The position numbers and the translations under genes are program-made. A stretch of 64,000 bases of DNA, taken from the NCBI RefSeq assembly GCF_017498545.1, contig NZ_CP071793.1, positions 11,650,256-11,714,255 on the forward strand. Direction: 5' to 3'. A model generated the notes under the pieces. It did not search any database. It was not told the DNA's origin and was given only the letters and a program-made list of their open reading frames with translations. The DNA comes from Sulfidibacter corallicola (GTDB lineage Bacteria; Acidobacteriota; Holophagae; Acanthopleuribacterales; Acanthopleuribacteraceae). This document shows, in pieces, positions 52,793 through 62,331 of the stretch (position 1 is its first letter; the number at the start of each line of letters is the position of its first letter).

Positions 52793-55390
52793 ATGAATGG
52801 TGGGCGTGGCGAGGAAACGCCGGCGGAGCCGTTCCGCTCAAGACGGCTCCCCACGATAGGGTTAATGCTTTGGCTCATGGTTTTCGGCGTGGGCGGGACG
52901 ATGTGGTCCCTCGCCGAGGAATCGAAACAATCCGAGGATACACCGGTCGCGCGCGCCTTGGCGCTGGGTCCGGTCACCTTTTCGAAAGATGCCGCTTGGA
53001 CCTCGGGCAAGCAGGGAGACATCTTTCGCAAGAATCTGATTGCGCGTTCGAATCGCGAACCGCTCCCCAAAGCCGGCGACAAAACGCGCCTGGCCGGCAA
53101 GTCCCTTTCCTGGCGCGAAATCGACCTGGGCGGCGGCGCAGATTGGTTTCCCACCGGTGAGCGAGGCGCGCTTCTGGTGTCGCTCAACCTGGAAGCCAAC
53201 CGCTTTACCAAGGGCACCTTGACATTTCGATGGCCGGACAAGGTGTTCGCCTATTTGGATGGCGCCACCCTCGCCGTTTCGGGCGAGAAGGAAAAATCGA
53301 TGAGCCTCAGCCTGACCACGGGTTCGCACCGGCTCTTGATGTTGGTGGTTCGCGGTGAAGGAGACCTTTCCGCCGTCGAGAACCCCGGCTCCCTCAGCCT
53401 GTCCGTGACGACCCCCTCGGCAGGCGGCTCCGTCGCGGTCCATACCCGACCCGAACGACGGCTCACCGGGGCCCGCACCTACGCTTCCCCCATCGTTCAG
53501 GACCTGCTCGTTTCGCCGGACGGCAAACGCGTGATGCTTCAGATCCGCGAGTGGGACGCGCTTCACGGAAAGTGGCACCGAAGCGTGGAAATCCGCTCCC
53601 TGGGCAGCGGAGCGGTGCAACGTCGCTGGCGCGGCGATACGCCATCCGCCTTGGCCTGGAACCAAAAGGGCGACCGTCTGGCCTACGTGGAACAAAAGCA
53701 ACTGATCCTGGAGACCGTCGGGTCGGGTGCATCCCGAATCATCTGGCCCGATGCCGGAAACGTGACCGACATCCACTGGCACCCGGATCAGCGGCGATTG
53801 CTGCTGGAGATCACCACCCGGCCCGAGAAACGCAAAGACAACATGAAGCGCTACCAGGGACCCAACGATCGCTGGAGTTATTTCCGCAGTCGCAAACAGC
53901 TCGTTCTGATGGATTTGGATAGTGGCTGGCCGGAGCCCTTGACCGGCGCCGAGCAGGACGCGTCCTTCCACGGCCTGGATGCCGAGAACCTGCTCTATTC
54001 GGTCGTCTACCAAGACCACTCGGAGCCCAACCACTTCCGCGCCGAGCTGCGCATCAAGCCGCTCGGTGGTGGTGAGGAACGCGTCGTGGCCAATCTGACC
54101 ACCTTCGACGGCGCCTGGTTCTCCGGCAAGGACGTGATCGTCGCCGCCGGTCCCCTGGCCTTCGACGGTCTCGGCGCCGCGGTTCCCGACGGCATGACGC
54201 CCAACAACTACGACACCCAGCTCTACCTGATCGCCAATGCCGGTACCGAGGTCACGCCACTCACCAAAGATTTCGATCCCCAGGTGGACAAGGTCCGCGT
54301 GGCGGGGAACGGCGACCTGGTGCTGACCGCCGTCGACGGCGAGAAAACCAGCCTGTTCCACTGGAAGAAAAGCAGCAAAACCATCGCCCCCATGGAAAGC
54401 GGCGTCGAGGAGATCACGCTCGTCGACGTGGCGACCGGCAAACGCCCGGTGGTGGTATGGGCCGGAACTTCCTCCAAGACGCCGCAAAAGGTCCTGGTCG
54501 GCGGGCTCGACGGACGTCGCCCGGCCGAGGTCTTCGATCCCGGTCGCGAATCCTATGGCCAGATCGTGTGGGGCGACATCAAACCCTGGCGTTTCAAGAC
54601 GGAAGACGGCACCGAGATCGACGGTCGCTATTACACGCCGCCCGGTTTCGACGCGTCCCACACCTACCCGCTGATCGTGTACTACTACGGCGGCACGGTT
54701 CCAGTGGGCCGCTCCTTCGGCGGGCGCTACCCGTTCAATCACTGGGCCGCCCAGGGGTACGTGGTCTACGTACTGCAGCCCTCGGGCGCGACGGGCTACG
54801 GCCAGGAGTTTTCCGCCCGCCACGTCAACGCCTGGGGTAAGGGTACCGCCGAGGACATCATCGCCGGAGCCAAGGCCTTCCTCGCGGCACACAGCTTCGC
54901 GGATGCGGACCACGTGGGCATCGCCGGCGCATCCTACGGCGGCTTCATGACCATGTACCTCACGACCCGCACCGACATGTTCAGTGCCGCCATTTCCCAC
55001 GCCGGGATCAGTTCCCTGACCGAGTACTGGGGCCACGGTTGGTGGGGTTACCTCTACAGCGGTGTCGCCAGCCGCAACAGCTTCCCCTGGAACAACGCCG
55101 AACTCTACACCCAGCAGAGTCCGGTATTCGCGGCGGACAAGGTGAACACGCCGCTGTTGCTGCTGCACGGCAACGTGGACACCAACGTCCCGCCGGCACA
55201 GAGCCACGTCATGTACACGGCCCTGAAGATGCTGGACAAGGAAGTGGAGTTGATCGAAGTGGACGGCGAAGACCACCACATCCTCGGATTCGACAACCGC
55301 CTGGTGTGGTGGAACACCATCCTGGCCTGGTTCGACAAGCATTTGAAGGAACAGCCCGAATGGTGGCAGGACCTCTATCCGGAACCCTGA
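52793..55390 (+). CDS. Prolyl-oligopeptidase-family (S9, DPP-IV-like) serine peptidase
   Basis: ATG 52793 has GGAGG with 5 nt spacing; an ATG 12 nt upstream (52781) with GAGG is equally possible. A membrane or signal segment lies near residue 26 (IGLMLWLMVFGVGGTMW). A beta-propeller region follows, with WD40/PD40-type repeats (SPDGKRVMLQI; WNQKGDRLAYV; HPDQRRLLLEI). The C-terminal alpha/beta-hydrolase has the nucleophile in GASYGGF (Ser718, counting from 52781), Asp800 in HGNVDTNVP and His833 in EDHHI, so the triad is complete. Such enzymes cleave dipeptides or oligopeptides in the periplasm or outside the cell. It is monocistronic and followed by a large hairpin at 55415-55468. Confidence 0.9.
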   Translation: MNGGRGEETPAEPFRSRRLPTIGLMLWLMVFGVGGTMWSLAEESKQSEDTPVARALALGPVTFSKDAAWTSGKQGDIFRKNLIARSNREPLPKAGDKTRLAGKSLSWREIDLGGGADWFPTGERGALLVSLNLEANRFTKGTLTFRWPDKVFAYLDGATLAVSGEKEKSMSLSLTTGSHRLLMLVVRGEGDLSAVENPGSLSLSVTTPSAGGSVAVHTRPERRLTGARTYASPIVQDLLVSPDGKRVMLQIREWDALHGKWHRSVEIRSLGSGAVQRRWRGDTPSALAWNQKGDRLAYVEQKQLILETVGSGASRIIWPDAGNVTDIHWHPDQRRLLLEITTRPEKRKDNMKRYQGPNDRWSYFRSRKQLVLMDLDSGWPEPLTGAEQDASFHGLDAENLLYSVVYQDHSEPNHFRAELRIKPLGGGEERVVANLTTFDGAWFSGKDVIVAAGPLAFDGLGAAVPDGMTPNNYDTQLYLIANAGTEVTPLTKDFDPQVDKVRVAGNGDLVLTAVDGEKTSLFHWKKSSKTIAPMESGVEEITLVDVATGKRPVVVWAGTSSKTPQKVLVGGLDGRRPAEVFDPGRESYGQIVWGDIKPWRFKTEDGTEIDGRYYTPPGFDASHTYPLIVYYYGGTVPVGRSFGGRYPFNHWAAQGYVVYVLQPSGATGYGQEFSARHVNAWGKGTAEDIIAGAKAFLAAHSFADADHVGIAGASYGGFMTMYLTTRTDMFSAAISHAGISSLTEYWGHGWWGYLYSGVASRNSFPWNNAELYTQQSPVFAADKVNTPLLLLHGNVDTNVPPAQSHVMYTALKMLDKEVELIEVDGEDHHILGFDNRLVWWNTILAWFDKHLKEQPEWWQDLYPEP

Positions 55391-55414
55391 ATCGAGGAAC
55401 CGCCAAAGGAAGAA

Positions 55415-55468
55415 CCGCACGGAACCGCGCCCGAGCCGCTCTGCGGCGCGGGTCACGGTCCCGTGCGG
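55415..55468. repeat. Large stem-loop after the peptidase gene
   Basis: CCGCACGG..ACCG on the left pairs with CGGT..CCGTGCGG on the right around a GC-rich loop. It lies 25 nt after the stop codon and may end transcription without a T-run, or be part of the intergenic repeat family next to it. Confidence 0.6.
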
Positions 55469-55499
55469 CACTCTGGTCGCTCGCTGTGTTCGGTGAAGC

Positions 55500-56075
55500 G
55501 GCTCTGCGAAGGGCTCCTCGAAGGTGACGGGAACTCCGCGAGGGACCGCATAGTTCCGCCCCGTTGGGGCTGGTGCTCGGGAACCCCCGACAACCAGGGT
55601 TACGGCGCCTCCGGCCCCTCACCGGATCGCCGGACCGCCTTCGCTGTACTGTGTCGTCCCTTCAGGACGCCCGCTGGTGGTGGACCTGCGGTCCACGTTT
55701 TTATCTATGGTGGTCCAAACATACGGCCGGCCATCCTTTCAGGATTGGCCGCGAACGGTGAGCCATCGAACATTCGGTTAACCGCGATGATGCCCACCCC
55801 AACATACCGCAAGGTTGGGTTGGGCCTGTCCCGGCTCGCGCTGAAGGTGCGAGCGGACGTCACTTTGGACCACCATTTATTTAAAACGCGTGCCGAAGGC
55901 GCGCCACCAGCAGGGACCCTGTAAGGGTCACACATTACAGCGAAGGCGGTCCGGCGATCCGGTAAGGGGTCGGAACGACCCCGCAACCCTGGTTGTTCGA
56001 AGAACCCGAACTCCAGCCCTGAAGGGGCGGCTCCGCGAAGGGCTCCTCGAAGGTGACGTCAACTCCGCGAGAGCA
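55500..56075. repeat. Intergenic repeat region: long inverted repeat inside a direct repeat
   Basis: A 28-bp sequence is identical in opposite orientation at 55621-55648 and 55936-55963 (core CCGGATCGCCGGACCGCC). Similarity extends on both sides, giving arms of about 130 nt (55588-55719 and 55867-56000), including GGTGGTCCAAA in both. Outside these, GCGAAGGGCTCCTCGAAGGT is repeated in the same orientation at about 55506 and 56035. No gene is supported between 55391 and 56116. Confidence 0.8.
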
Positions 56076-56116
56076 AGGGGATGCGCCGAGCGCATCCCCT
56101 GCCCGCTTCCCGAGGA

Positions 56117-57571
56117 TTATAGTCCCGCGTTGGCTTGGATCACCGGGGCCTGCCAACCACCGCCCAACGCCTTGTAGATGCCGACCAGGCTCAGCGCCAC
56201 CTCGGTTTCGCTGCGAGCCAGTCGCTCCTGGGCGTCCAGCAGGGTCCGCTCGGCATCGAGCACGTCCAGGAAGTTGTCGATGCCGGCGTTGAACCGGAGC
56301 TTCGCGTACTCGGAAGCCTGGGCGCCGGCCCGCGCGGCCAACAACAGCTTGGCCCGGCTCTGCTCGCGTTTGTTGAAATCCACCAGCGACGTTTCGACTT
56401 CTTCCAGCGCCAACAGCACCGTCTTCTCGAACGACGCCAGACTCGCGTCCGTCCGGGCATCCGCGGCCTCGATCCCGCGCCGCACTCGACCCAGGTTGAA
56501 CGCGGCCCAGCGAATGCTCGGCCCGAAGCTGTAGACGGAGGTCCCGGAGGAGCCCAAGTTGTCGAACGCGGTCGCCGAAAACCCGATGCTGCCGCTCACC
56601 CTCACCTCGGGGTAGAGTTCGGCCACCTGGAGGTTGTATTGAGCGGTGGCCAACGCCAGTTCGCGCTCGGCCCTGCGGATGTCCGGGCGCCGCGTCAGCA
56701 GCCCCAGGGGGTCGCCGACATCGACCGCATCCGGCAAGGACGGCAGCGCCTTGACCTCCTGCAGCCGGGCGAACAGCGCCGTGGGCAGGGCCCCGGTCAA
56801 CACGCCCAGGCGGTGCAGCACCGCATCGCGCTGGGCTTCGAGCAACGGAATGGTCGAGCGGGTCAGCTCGAGCTGGGTCTGGGCCCGGGCCACGTTCAAC
56901 TGATCGCTGCGACCCGCGTCGGCCAGGTCCACCGTCAGGCGGTAGGTCTGCTCCTGGTTGTCGGCGTTGCGCTGGGCCACCTGCAGGCGGTACTGCAAGC
57001 CGCGATACTCGATGTAGGTGCTCGCGGTTTCGGCGGCGACACTCACGTAGACGCCGTGCAGGTCGGCCTCGCGAATGTCCAGGCTGGCCGAGGCGGAAGC
57101 GATTCGCTGCGACACACGGCCGAACAGATCGGCTTCCCAGATCGCGTCCAAGCCCACCGCGTAGGTTTCCCAATTGCGATCGGGCAGGGTGCCCGTCCCC
57201 GAATCGGCGCTCACCTGTTGGCGCGAGCCGCTCGCCTGCGATTCCACCGTCGGCAGCCGGTCCAGCTTGCGACTGCGGAGCAACGCCCGAGCCTCGCGCA
57301 AGTTGGCGAGCGCGGCCCGCACGTCGTGGTTGTGGGCCAGGGCGGTGTCCACCAGGTCCGCGAGTTGCGGATCGTCGAACTGGTGCCACCAGGCGGCAAC
57401 CGGTTCGGCGGTTCGAAACGCTCGAGCCGCCGAATCCTCCTGGCGTTCGACTTCACCGAAGGTCCCGGTGTCGAAATTTTGCACATCCGGTTCGACGTAC
57501 TTTCGACCGACGGAACAGGCCGACAGGAACAGGGTGAACACAATCGTGACCCATGCCATACGACGATTCAT
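56117..57571 (-). CDS. RND efflux outer-membrane lipoprotein channel (NodT/OprM family)
   Basis: The 484-residue protein begins with a lipoprotein signal (VTIVFTLFLSACSVGRKY; lipobox LSAC, Cys19), then the OprM/TolC-family helical barrel with two repeats: WWHQFDDPQLADLVDTALAH NHDVRAALANLREARALLRS and DPLGLLTRRPDIRRAERELA LATAQYN, then LARSETEVALSLVGIYKALG GGW near the end. Length and motifs are normal. Its ATG overlaps the stop of the RND pump gene (ATGA), so it is the third gene of a tripartite efflux operon. The product is a trimeric exit duct through the outer membrane. Confidence 0.93.
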   Translation of the reverse strand: MNRRMAWVTIVFTLFLSACSVGRKYVEPDVQNFDTGTFGEVERQEDSAARAFRTAEPVAAWWHQFDDPQLADLVDTALAHNHDVRAALANLREARALLRSRKLDRLPTVESQASGSRQQVSADSGTGTLPDRNWETYAVGLDAIWEADLFGRVSQRIASASASLDIREADLHGVYVSVAAETASTYIEYRGLQYRLQVAQRNADNQEQTYRLTVDLADAGRSDQLNVARAQTQLELTRSTIPLLEAQRDAVLHRLGVLTGALPTALFARLQEVKALPSLPDAVDVGDPLGLLTRRPDIRRAERELALATAQYNLQVAELYPEVRVSGSIGFSATAFDNLGSSGTSVYSFGPSIRWAAFNLGRVRRGIEAADARTDASLASFEKTVLLALEEVETSLVDFNKREQSRAKLLLAARAGAQASEYAKLRFNAGIDNFLDVLDAERTLLDAQERLARSETEVALSLVGIYKALGGGWQAPVIQANAGL

Positions 57572-60500
57572 GACAGCACCTCCAGGGCTTCGTTCGGCAG
57601 GTTGCCGCCATCGCTGGGCGTGGCGGCCGGGCGGTTTTTGCGGAACAGGCGCATTTCCAAGTGCCGCACGAGCACGTAGAACACCGGCGTCAACATCAAC
57701 CCGAAGATCGTCACGCCGAGCATGCCGGCGAACACCGTGATCCCCATGTCGTTGCGCATTTCCGAACCGGCACCGGTGGACACGGTCATCGGGAACACAC
57801 CCATGATGAAAGAGAACGAGGTCATGAGGATCGGCCGCAGGCGAAGTCGGCTGGCCTCGATGGCCGCCTTGATGACGTCGCGCCCCTCGCGTTCCAGCTC
57901 GCGGGCGAACTCCACGATCAGGATGGCGTTCTTCGTCGCGAGCCCCATCAGCACGAACAGGCTGATTTGGGTGAAGACGTTGTTGTCGCCGCCGGTCAGG
58001 TGCACACCCAACAGGGCCGACAACATGCTCATGGGTACGATCAGCACGATCGCCATCGGCAGCGAGAGACTTTCGTACTGGGCCGCGAGGACCAGGAACA
58101 CCAGCAGCAACACCAGCGGAATGATGTAGATGGTCGAATCACCGGCAAGCACCTGTTGATACGTGAGTTCGGTCCACTCGTAGCGATAGCCGGGCGGCAG
58201 GGTTTCGTCGAGGATCCGGGAAATGGCGGCCTGCGCCTCACCCGAGGAGTAACCCGGCGCGGCGTTGCCGTTGAGGTCGGCGGCCCGGAACCCGTTGTAG
58301 CGGGTCGCCGTGGCGGGACCGAACGTCTCGCTCACCGAGATCACCGAACCCAGCGGCACCATTTCGTTTTGGCGGTTGCGGACCTTGAGGTTGAGGATGT
58401 CTTCGGGTTGATCGCGAAACTCTTTCTCGGCCTGGGCGATGACCTGGTAGGTCCGCCCGAAGCGGTTGAAATCGTTGACGTAGAGCGAGCCCAGGTTGAT
58501 TTGCATGGTCTCGAAGATCTCGTTGATGTTCAGACCCAGTTTCTTGGCCTTGGTGCGATCCAGATCGGCGTAGATCTGCGGCACGTTGATCTGGTAGCTG
58601 GAGAACACGCCCGCCAGCTCCGGCGTTTGGTAGGCCTTGGCCATGACTTGGCCCAAGACCGCGTTCAAGGCCTCGTCGCCCTGGTCGGTGCGATCCTGGA
58701 TCTGCAGTTTGAAACCACCGATGGTACCCAGGCCCTGGACGGGCGGCGGCGGGAAGATGGCGATGAAGCCCTCCTCGATGGCGTTGTACTGCTGCTGCAG
58801 GGTCTGGGTGATCGCGAAACCCGACAGCGCCGGATCCTTGCGCTCGGAGAAGTCCTTCAGCGAGACGAACACGATGCCCGCACTGGAGCTGTTGGTGAAC
58901 CCGTTGATCGACAGGCCCGGGAAAGCCACCGCGCTCTCGACACCCGGCGTGTTCATCGCGATTTCGGTCATTTCCCGAATCACGTCCTCGGTCCGATCGA
59001 GCGTGGCCCCGTCGGGCAACTGCGCGAAGCTGACCAGGTACTGCTTGTCCTGGGTCGGGATGAAGCCGGTCGGAACCGTGCGGAACATGAAGGACGTCGC
59101 GCCCAGCAGGATCACGTAGACCAACATGCCCACGCCGCGGTGTTTGAGAACGCCGCCGACGCTGCGTCCGTAATTTTCCGAACGACGGTCGAAAAAGCGG
59201 TTGAACCAGCGGAAAAACCAACCGAACAGGGTGTTCATCACCCGCGACAACCAGTCCTTTTCTTCACCGGCGGGTTTGACCAGGTAGCGCGACAAGGCCG
59301 GGCTGAGGGTCAGGGAGTTGAACGAGGAGATGACGGTGGAGATGGCGATGGTCAGCGCGAACTGGCGGTAGAACTGGCCGGTCAAGCCGCTGATGAACGC
59401 GATCGGCACGAACACCGCGACCAAGACCAGCGTCGTGGCGATGACCGGGCCGGTCACCTCGCGCATGGCCTTGAGGGTCGCTTCACGCGGCGGCAGTCCG
59501 TTGGAGATGTTGCGCTCCACGTTCTCCACCACGATGATCGCGTCGTCGACCACGATCCCGATCGCCAGGATCAGGCCGAACAGGGTCAGCACGTTGATCG
59601 AGAACCCGAACAGGTACATGAAGGAAAAGGTACCCACGATCGAGACCGGCACCGCCAGCAAGGGAATGATCGCCACTCGCCAACGCTGGAGGAACAGAAT
59701 GATCACGATCACGACCAGCAGGAGCGCTTCCAACAACACGCGCAGCACCGACTTGATCGAGTCGCGCACGAAGATGGTCGGGTCGTAGACCACGCTGAAA
59801 TCCACACCATCGGGAAAGTTCCCGCTGAGCTCCTGCATGGTGGCGCGCACGTTGTCGGAGATGTCCAGCGCATTGGCGCCCGGCGAAGCGAAAATCGGCA
59901 GGGCCACCGCGTTTTTGTTGTCCAGCAAGGAGCGCAGCGCGTATTCCGAAGCGCCCATGTCCACGCTGGCCACGTCCTTCAGATAGGTGATCTTGCCTTG
60001 CTCGTCGGTGCGGATGATGATGTCCTCGAACGCTTCGGGCGTCTCCAGACGACCGGCCGCGTTCACGGGAAGTTGAAAGTCGATGTTGTCGCCGTAGGGG
60101 GCGCCACCGATCATGCCGGCGGCGACCTGAATGTTCTGTTCGCGCAACGCGGCGACCACATCCCCGGCGGTCAGGTTGCGCTCGGCGATCTTTTCCGGAT
60201 TGAGCCAAATGCGCATGGCGTAGTCGCCCGCACCGAAAATCTGCACCTGACCGATGCCCTTGATGCGCGCCAACTCGTCGCGAATGTTCAGAATCGCGTA
60301 GTTGCGCAGGTAGAGCATGTCGTAGCGGCCGTTGGGCGAATGGAGGTGAACGACCATCGTCAGGTCCGGCGAGCTCTTGACCGTGGTGACGCCCAGCCGG
60401 CGCGTGACCTCGGGCAGGCGCGGCAACGCCTGACTGACCCGGTTCTGCACGAGCTGCTGGGCCAGGTCGGGATCGGTGCCGATCGCGAAGGTCACCGTCA

Positions 60501-60774
60501 GCGTGAGTCGACCGTCCGCGGTGGACTGGGAGCTCATGTAGAGCATGTTCTCGACCCCGTTGATTTGCTCCTCCAGCGGGGTGGCGACGGTTTCGGCGAT
60601 GACTTGCGGGTTCGCTCCCGGAAACGAGGCGTTGACGACGATCGAGGGCGGTGTGACTTCCGGGTACTCGGAAATCGGCAGTTGGAACATGGCGACCAAT
60701 CCGGCGAGGAAGACCAGCGTCGAAAGGACTCCTGCGAAAATCGGTCGGTCGACGAAGACCTTGGAAAAATTCAT
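57568..60774 (-). CDS. RND multidrug efflux transporter (HAE1, AcrB/MexB-like)
   Basis: The 1068-residue inner-membrane pump begins with FVDRPIFAGVLSTLVFLAGL and has the full HAE1 layout: two periplasmic loops, 12 predicted transmembrane segments and the proton-relay pair Asp410-Asp411 in IGIVVDDAIIVVENVERN. Other family marks are NGVENMLYMSSQSTADG near 75 and VQGLGTIGGFKLQIQDRTDQ in the second half. It is the second gene of the operon, 29 nt after the adaptor gene and coupled to the outer-membrane channel gene. It is expected to export drugs, bile-like or aromatic compounds by proton antiport; the substrate cannot be told from sequence. Confidence 0.95.
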   Translation of the reverse strand: MNFSKVFVDRPIFAGVLSTLVFLAGLVAMFQLPISEYPEVTPPSIVVNASFPGANPQVIAETVATPLEEQINGVENMLYMSSQSTADGRLTLTVTFAIGTDPDLAQQLVQNRVSQALPRLPEVTRRLGVTTVKSSPDLTMVVHLHSPNGRYDMLYLRNYAILNIRDELARIKGIGQVQIFGAGDYAMRIWLNPEKIAERNLTAGDVVAALREQNIQVAAGMIGGAPYGDNIDFQLPVNAAGRLETPEAFEDIIIRTDEQGKITYLKDVASVDMGASEYALRSLLDNKNAVALPIFASPGANALDISDNVRATMQELSGNFPDGVDFSVVYDPTIFVRDSIKSVLRVLLEALLLVVIVIILFLQRWRVAIIPLLAVPVSIVGTFSFMYLFGFSINVLTLFGLILAIGIVVDDAIIVVENVERNISNGLPPREATLKAMREVTGPVIATTLVLVAVFVPIAFISGLTGQFYRQFALTIAISTVISSFNSLTLSPALSRYLVKPAGEEKDWLSRVMNTLFGWFFRWFNRFFDRRSENYGRSVGGVLKHRGVGMLVYVILLGATSFMFRTVPTGFIPTQDKQYLVSFAQLPDGATLDRTEDVIREMTEIAMNTPGVESAVAFPGLSINGFTNSSSAGIVFVSLKDFSERKDPALSGFAITQTLQQQYNAIEEGFIAIFPPPPVQGLGTIGGFKLQIQDRTDQGDEALNAVLGQVMAKAYQTPELAGVFSSYQINVPQIYADLDRTKAKKLGLNINEIFETMQINLGSLYVNDFNRFGRTYQVIAQAEKEFRDQPEDILNLKVRNRQNEMVPLGSVISVSETFGPATATRYNGFRAADLNGNAAPGYSSGEAQAAISRILDETLPPGYRYEWTELTYQQVLAGDSTIYIIPLVLLLVFLVLAAQYESLSLPMAIVLIVPMSMLSALLGVHLTGGDNNVFTQISLFVLMGLATKNAILIVEFARELEREGRDVIKAAIEASRLRLRPILMTSFSFIMGVFPMTVSTGAGSEMRNDMGITVFAGMLGVTIFGLMLTPVFYVLVRHLEMRLFRKNRPAATPSDGGNLPNEALEVLS

Positions 60775-60803
60775 GACGGTACTCCTTGACTAGCTCGGCC
60801 GAC

Positions 60804-61988
60804 TCAGTTTGCGGCCAGCTCGCCGGTATCGGACGACTCGATTTCGAGAGGTTCCACGGTCATGCCCGGGCGAACCCGTTGCAGGCTGTTCACCATGACG
60901 CGGTCACCGGATTTCAGGCCGTCCAGCACCAGGCGCCGCCCGTCGATGAAACGACCGAGCCGTACCTCGCGGTAGGTGACCAAGCCGTTCGGGTCGACGA
61001 CCATCACGAATTTCTGGTCCTGATTGGTGCCCACCGCGCGATCGTCCACCAGGAGCACTTCCTCTTCGGTCGCTTCGCCGACGCGGACACCGGCATACAT
61101 GCCGGGGACCAGGAGGCCGTCGGCATTGGCGAACAGGGCCCGGGCGCGAATGGTGCCGGAGCGCGTGTCGATGCGGTTGTCGAAGGCCACCAGCTCACCG
61201 CGGTAAAAGGTCTCGTTGTCCTCGCCGAGGGTGAGCCGCACCGGCAAGGTTTCCTGGCGATTGCTGCGCGCGAGTTTCAGGTAGGCCTGTTCGGAGACGT
61301 CGAATTCGGCGTAGATCGAGTCGTTGGACACCACGGTCGCCAGAACCGGCGCGTTGGGACCGGCCTCGATCACGTTGCCCTGGGTGATTTCCGCACGGCT
61401 GATGCGACCGGATACCGGAGCGTGGATGTGGGCGTACTCCAGGTTGAGACGGGCGCGCTGAATGCTGGCTTCGGCGCCGTGAATCGCGGCGACGGCCACC
61501 TTGTGATCGTTCTGGGCGGCCTCGTAAATGCTCTTGGACACCGCTTTTTTGGCGAGCAGCCCCTCGAGGCGGCTCAATTCGTCCTTGGCGAGATGGGCCC
61601 GGGACTTGGCCGATTCCAATTCGGCGATCGCCATGTCCAGTTCGGCTTGATAGGGTCGAGGATCGATCACGAAAAGGCCATCGCCCTTGGCCACGATGGA
61701 GCCTTCCTCGAAAAGCACCTGGGTGATGGTGCCGCCGACGCGGGGGCGGATCTCGACGAAATCGACGGCGGCGAGACGACCGGAAAAGTCGTGCCAGATG
61801 CGGATCTTTTGAGGCTCGATGGTTTCCACTTGAACCTGGGGCGGCGGGGGTGCCGGGGCGGGCGCCTCGGGGGACTCATCGGCGCGGGCACTGAAGACGA
61901 TGGAAGCCGCGGTGGCGGCGAGAAACAAAAGGAAGGTAAAGCTGAAGGTGAGCGGCTTGCGACGAGCGGTGCGAACCAGAGTCAACAT
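60804..61988 (-). CDS. RND efflux periplasmic adaptor (membrane fusion protein)
   Basis: ATG 61988 has AAGGAG with 7 nt spacing; the open frame reaches 62081 without signal features. The protein of 394 residues has an N-terminal hydrophobic segment (LTFSFTFLLFLAATAASIVF), a Pro-rich linker, the split lipoyl domain (DFVEIRPRVGGTITQVLFEE GSIVAKGDGLFVIDPRPYQA and HIHAPVSGRISRAEITQGNV), a coiled-coil hairpin between them, and beta-barrel and membrane-proximal domains. The N-terminus lacks a lipobox Cys. It is the first gene of the efflux operon and divergent from the TetR gene; an operator candidate lies 90 nt upstream of its start. Confidence 0.93.
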   Translation of the reverse strand: MLTLVRTARRKPLTFSFTFLLFLAATAASIVFSARADESPEAPAPAPPPPQVQVETIEPQKIRIWHDFSGRLAAVDFVEIRPRVGGTITQVLFEEGSIVAKGDGLFVIDPRPYQAELDMAIAELESAKSRAHLAKDELSRLEGLLAKKAVSKSIYEAAQNDHKVAVAAIHGAEASIQRARLNLEYAHIHAPVSGRISRAEITQGNVIEAGPNAPVLATVVSNDSIYAEFDVSEQAYLKLARSNRQETLPVRLTLGEDNETFYRGELVAFDNRIDTRSGTIRARALFANADGLLVPGMYAGVRVGEATEEEVLLVDDRAVGTNQDQKFVMVVDPNGLVTYREVRLGRFIDGRRLVLDGLKSGDRVMVNSLQRVRPGMTVEPLEIESSDTGELAAN

Positions 61989-62077
61989 GTGCGGTCTCCT
62001 TAGATGTGAAAGGCGGTCGTGAAGCGAAGCGGGAGTTCGGTATGCGACGACGCCCGAAGTTGGTGGAGGCAATATAA

Positions 62078-62092
62078 ACAAACCGGTCGGTA
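62078..62092 (+). promoter_or_regulatory. TetR operator candidate, efflux side
   Basis: ACAAACCGGTCGGTA occurs here and again, in inverted orientation, at 62282-62296. The near-palindromic core ACCGGTCGGT fits a TetR dimer. It lies about 90 nt upstream of the adaptor start codon. Confidence 0.6.
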
Positions 62093-62281
62093 TGTGTCAA
62101 ATCAAAAACAGGTATCCCCGTTGATTTATTGAGTAATTTTACTGATTTAAAACGAGTTATATAAAATTAAAAAATGACCAGTCAGTCGATTCCTTCAAAA
62201 GAAACCGGTCGACATTTTGCTGCTTTCACAGGTTTACAAACGTGAATTTTGTGGATCGCGATCTTTTTCACCTTGCAATTG

Positions 62282-62296
62282 TACCGACCGGTTTGT
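62282..62296 (-). promoter_or_regulatory. TetR operator candidate, regulator side
   Basis: TACCGACCGGTTTGT is the exact reverse complement of the site at 62078-62092. It lies 36 nt before the tetR start codon, where bound protein would block its own promoter. Two partial matches (GACCAGTCAGTCG at 62174 and ACCGGTCGA at 62203) lie between the two sites. Confidence 0.6.
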
Positions 62297-62331
62297 ATTT
62301 TAAAAATCAATCGAACGCCGAGGAGGACGCC

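Noticed and set aside
52862..55471. 869-residue minus-strand open frame
   Set aside because: Antisense of the S9 peptidase with complete catalytic triad.
57661..60789. 1042-residue plus-strand open frame rich in His, Arg and Gln
   Set aside because: Antisense of the RND pump; its composition is typical of a reverse reading of a GC-rich membrane protein gene.
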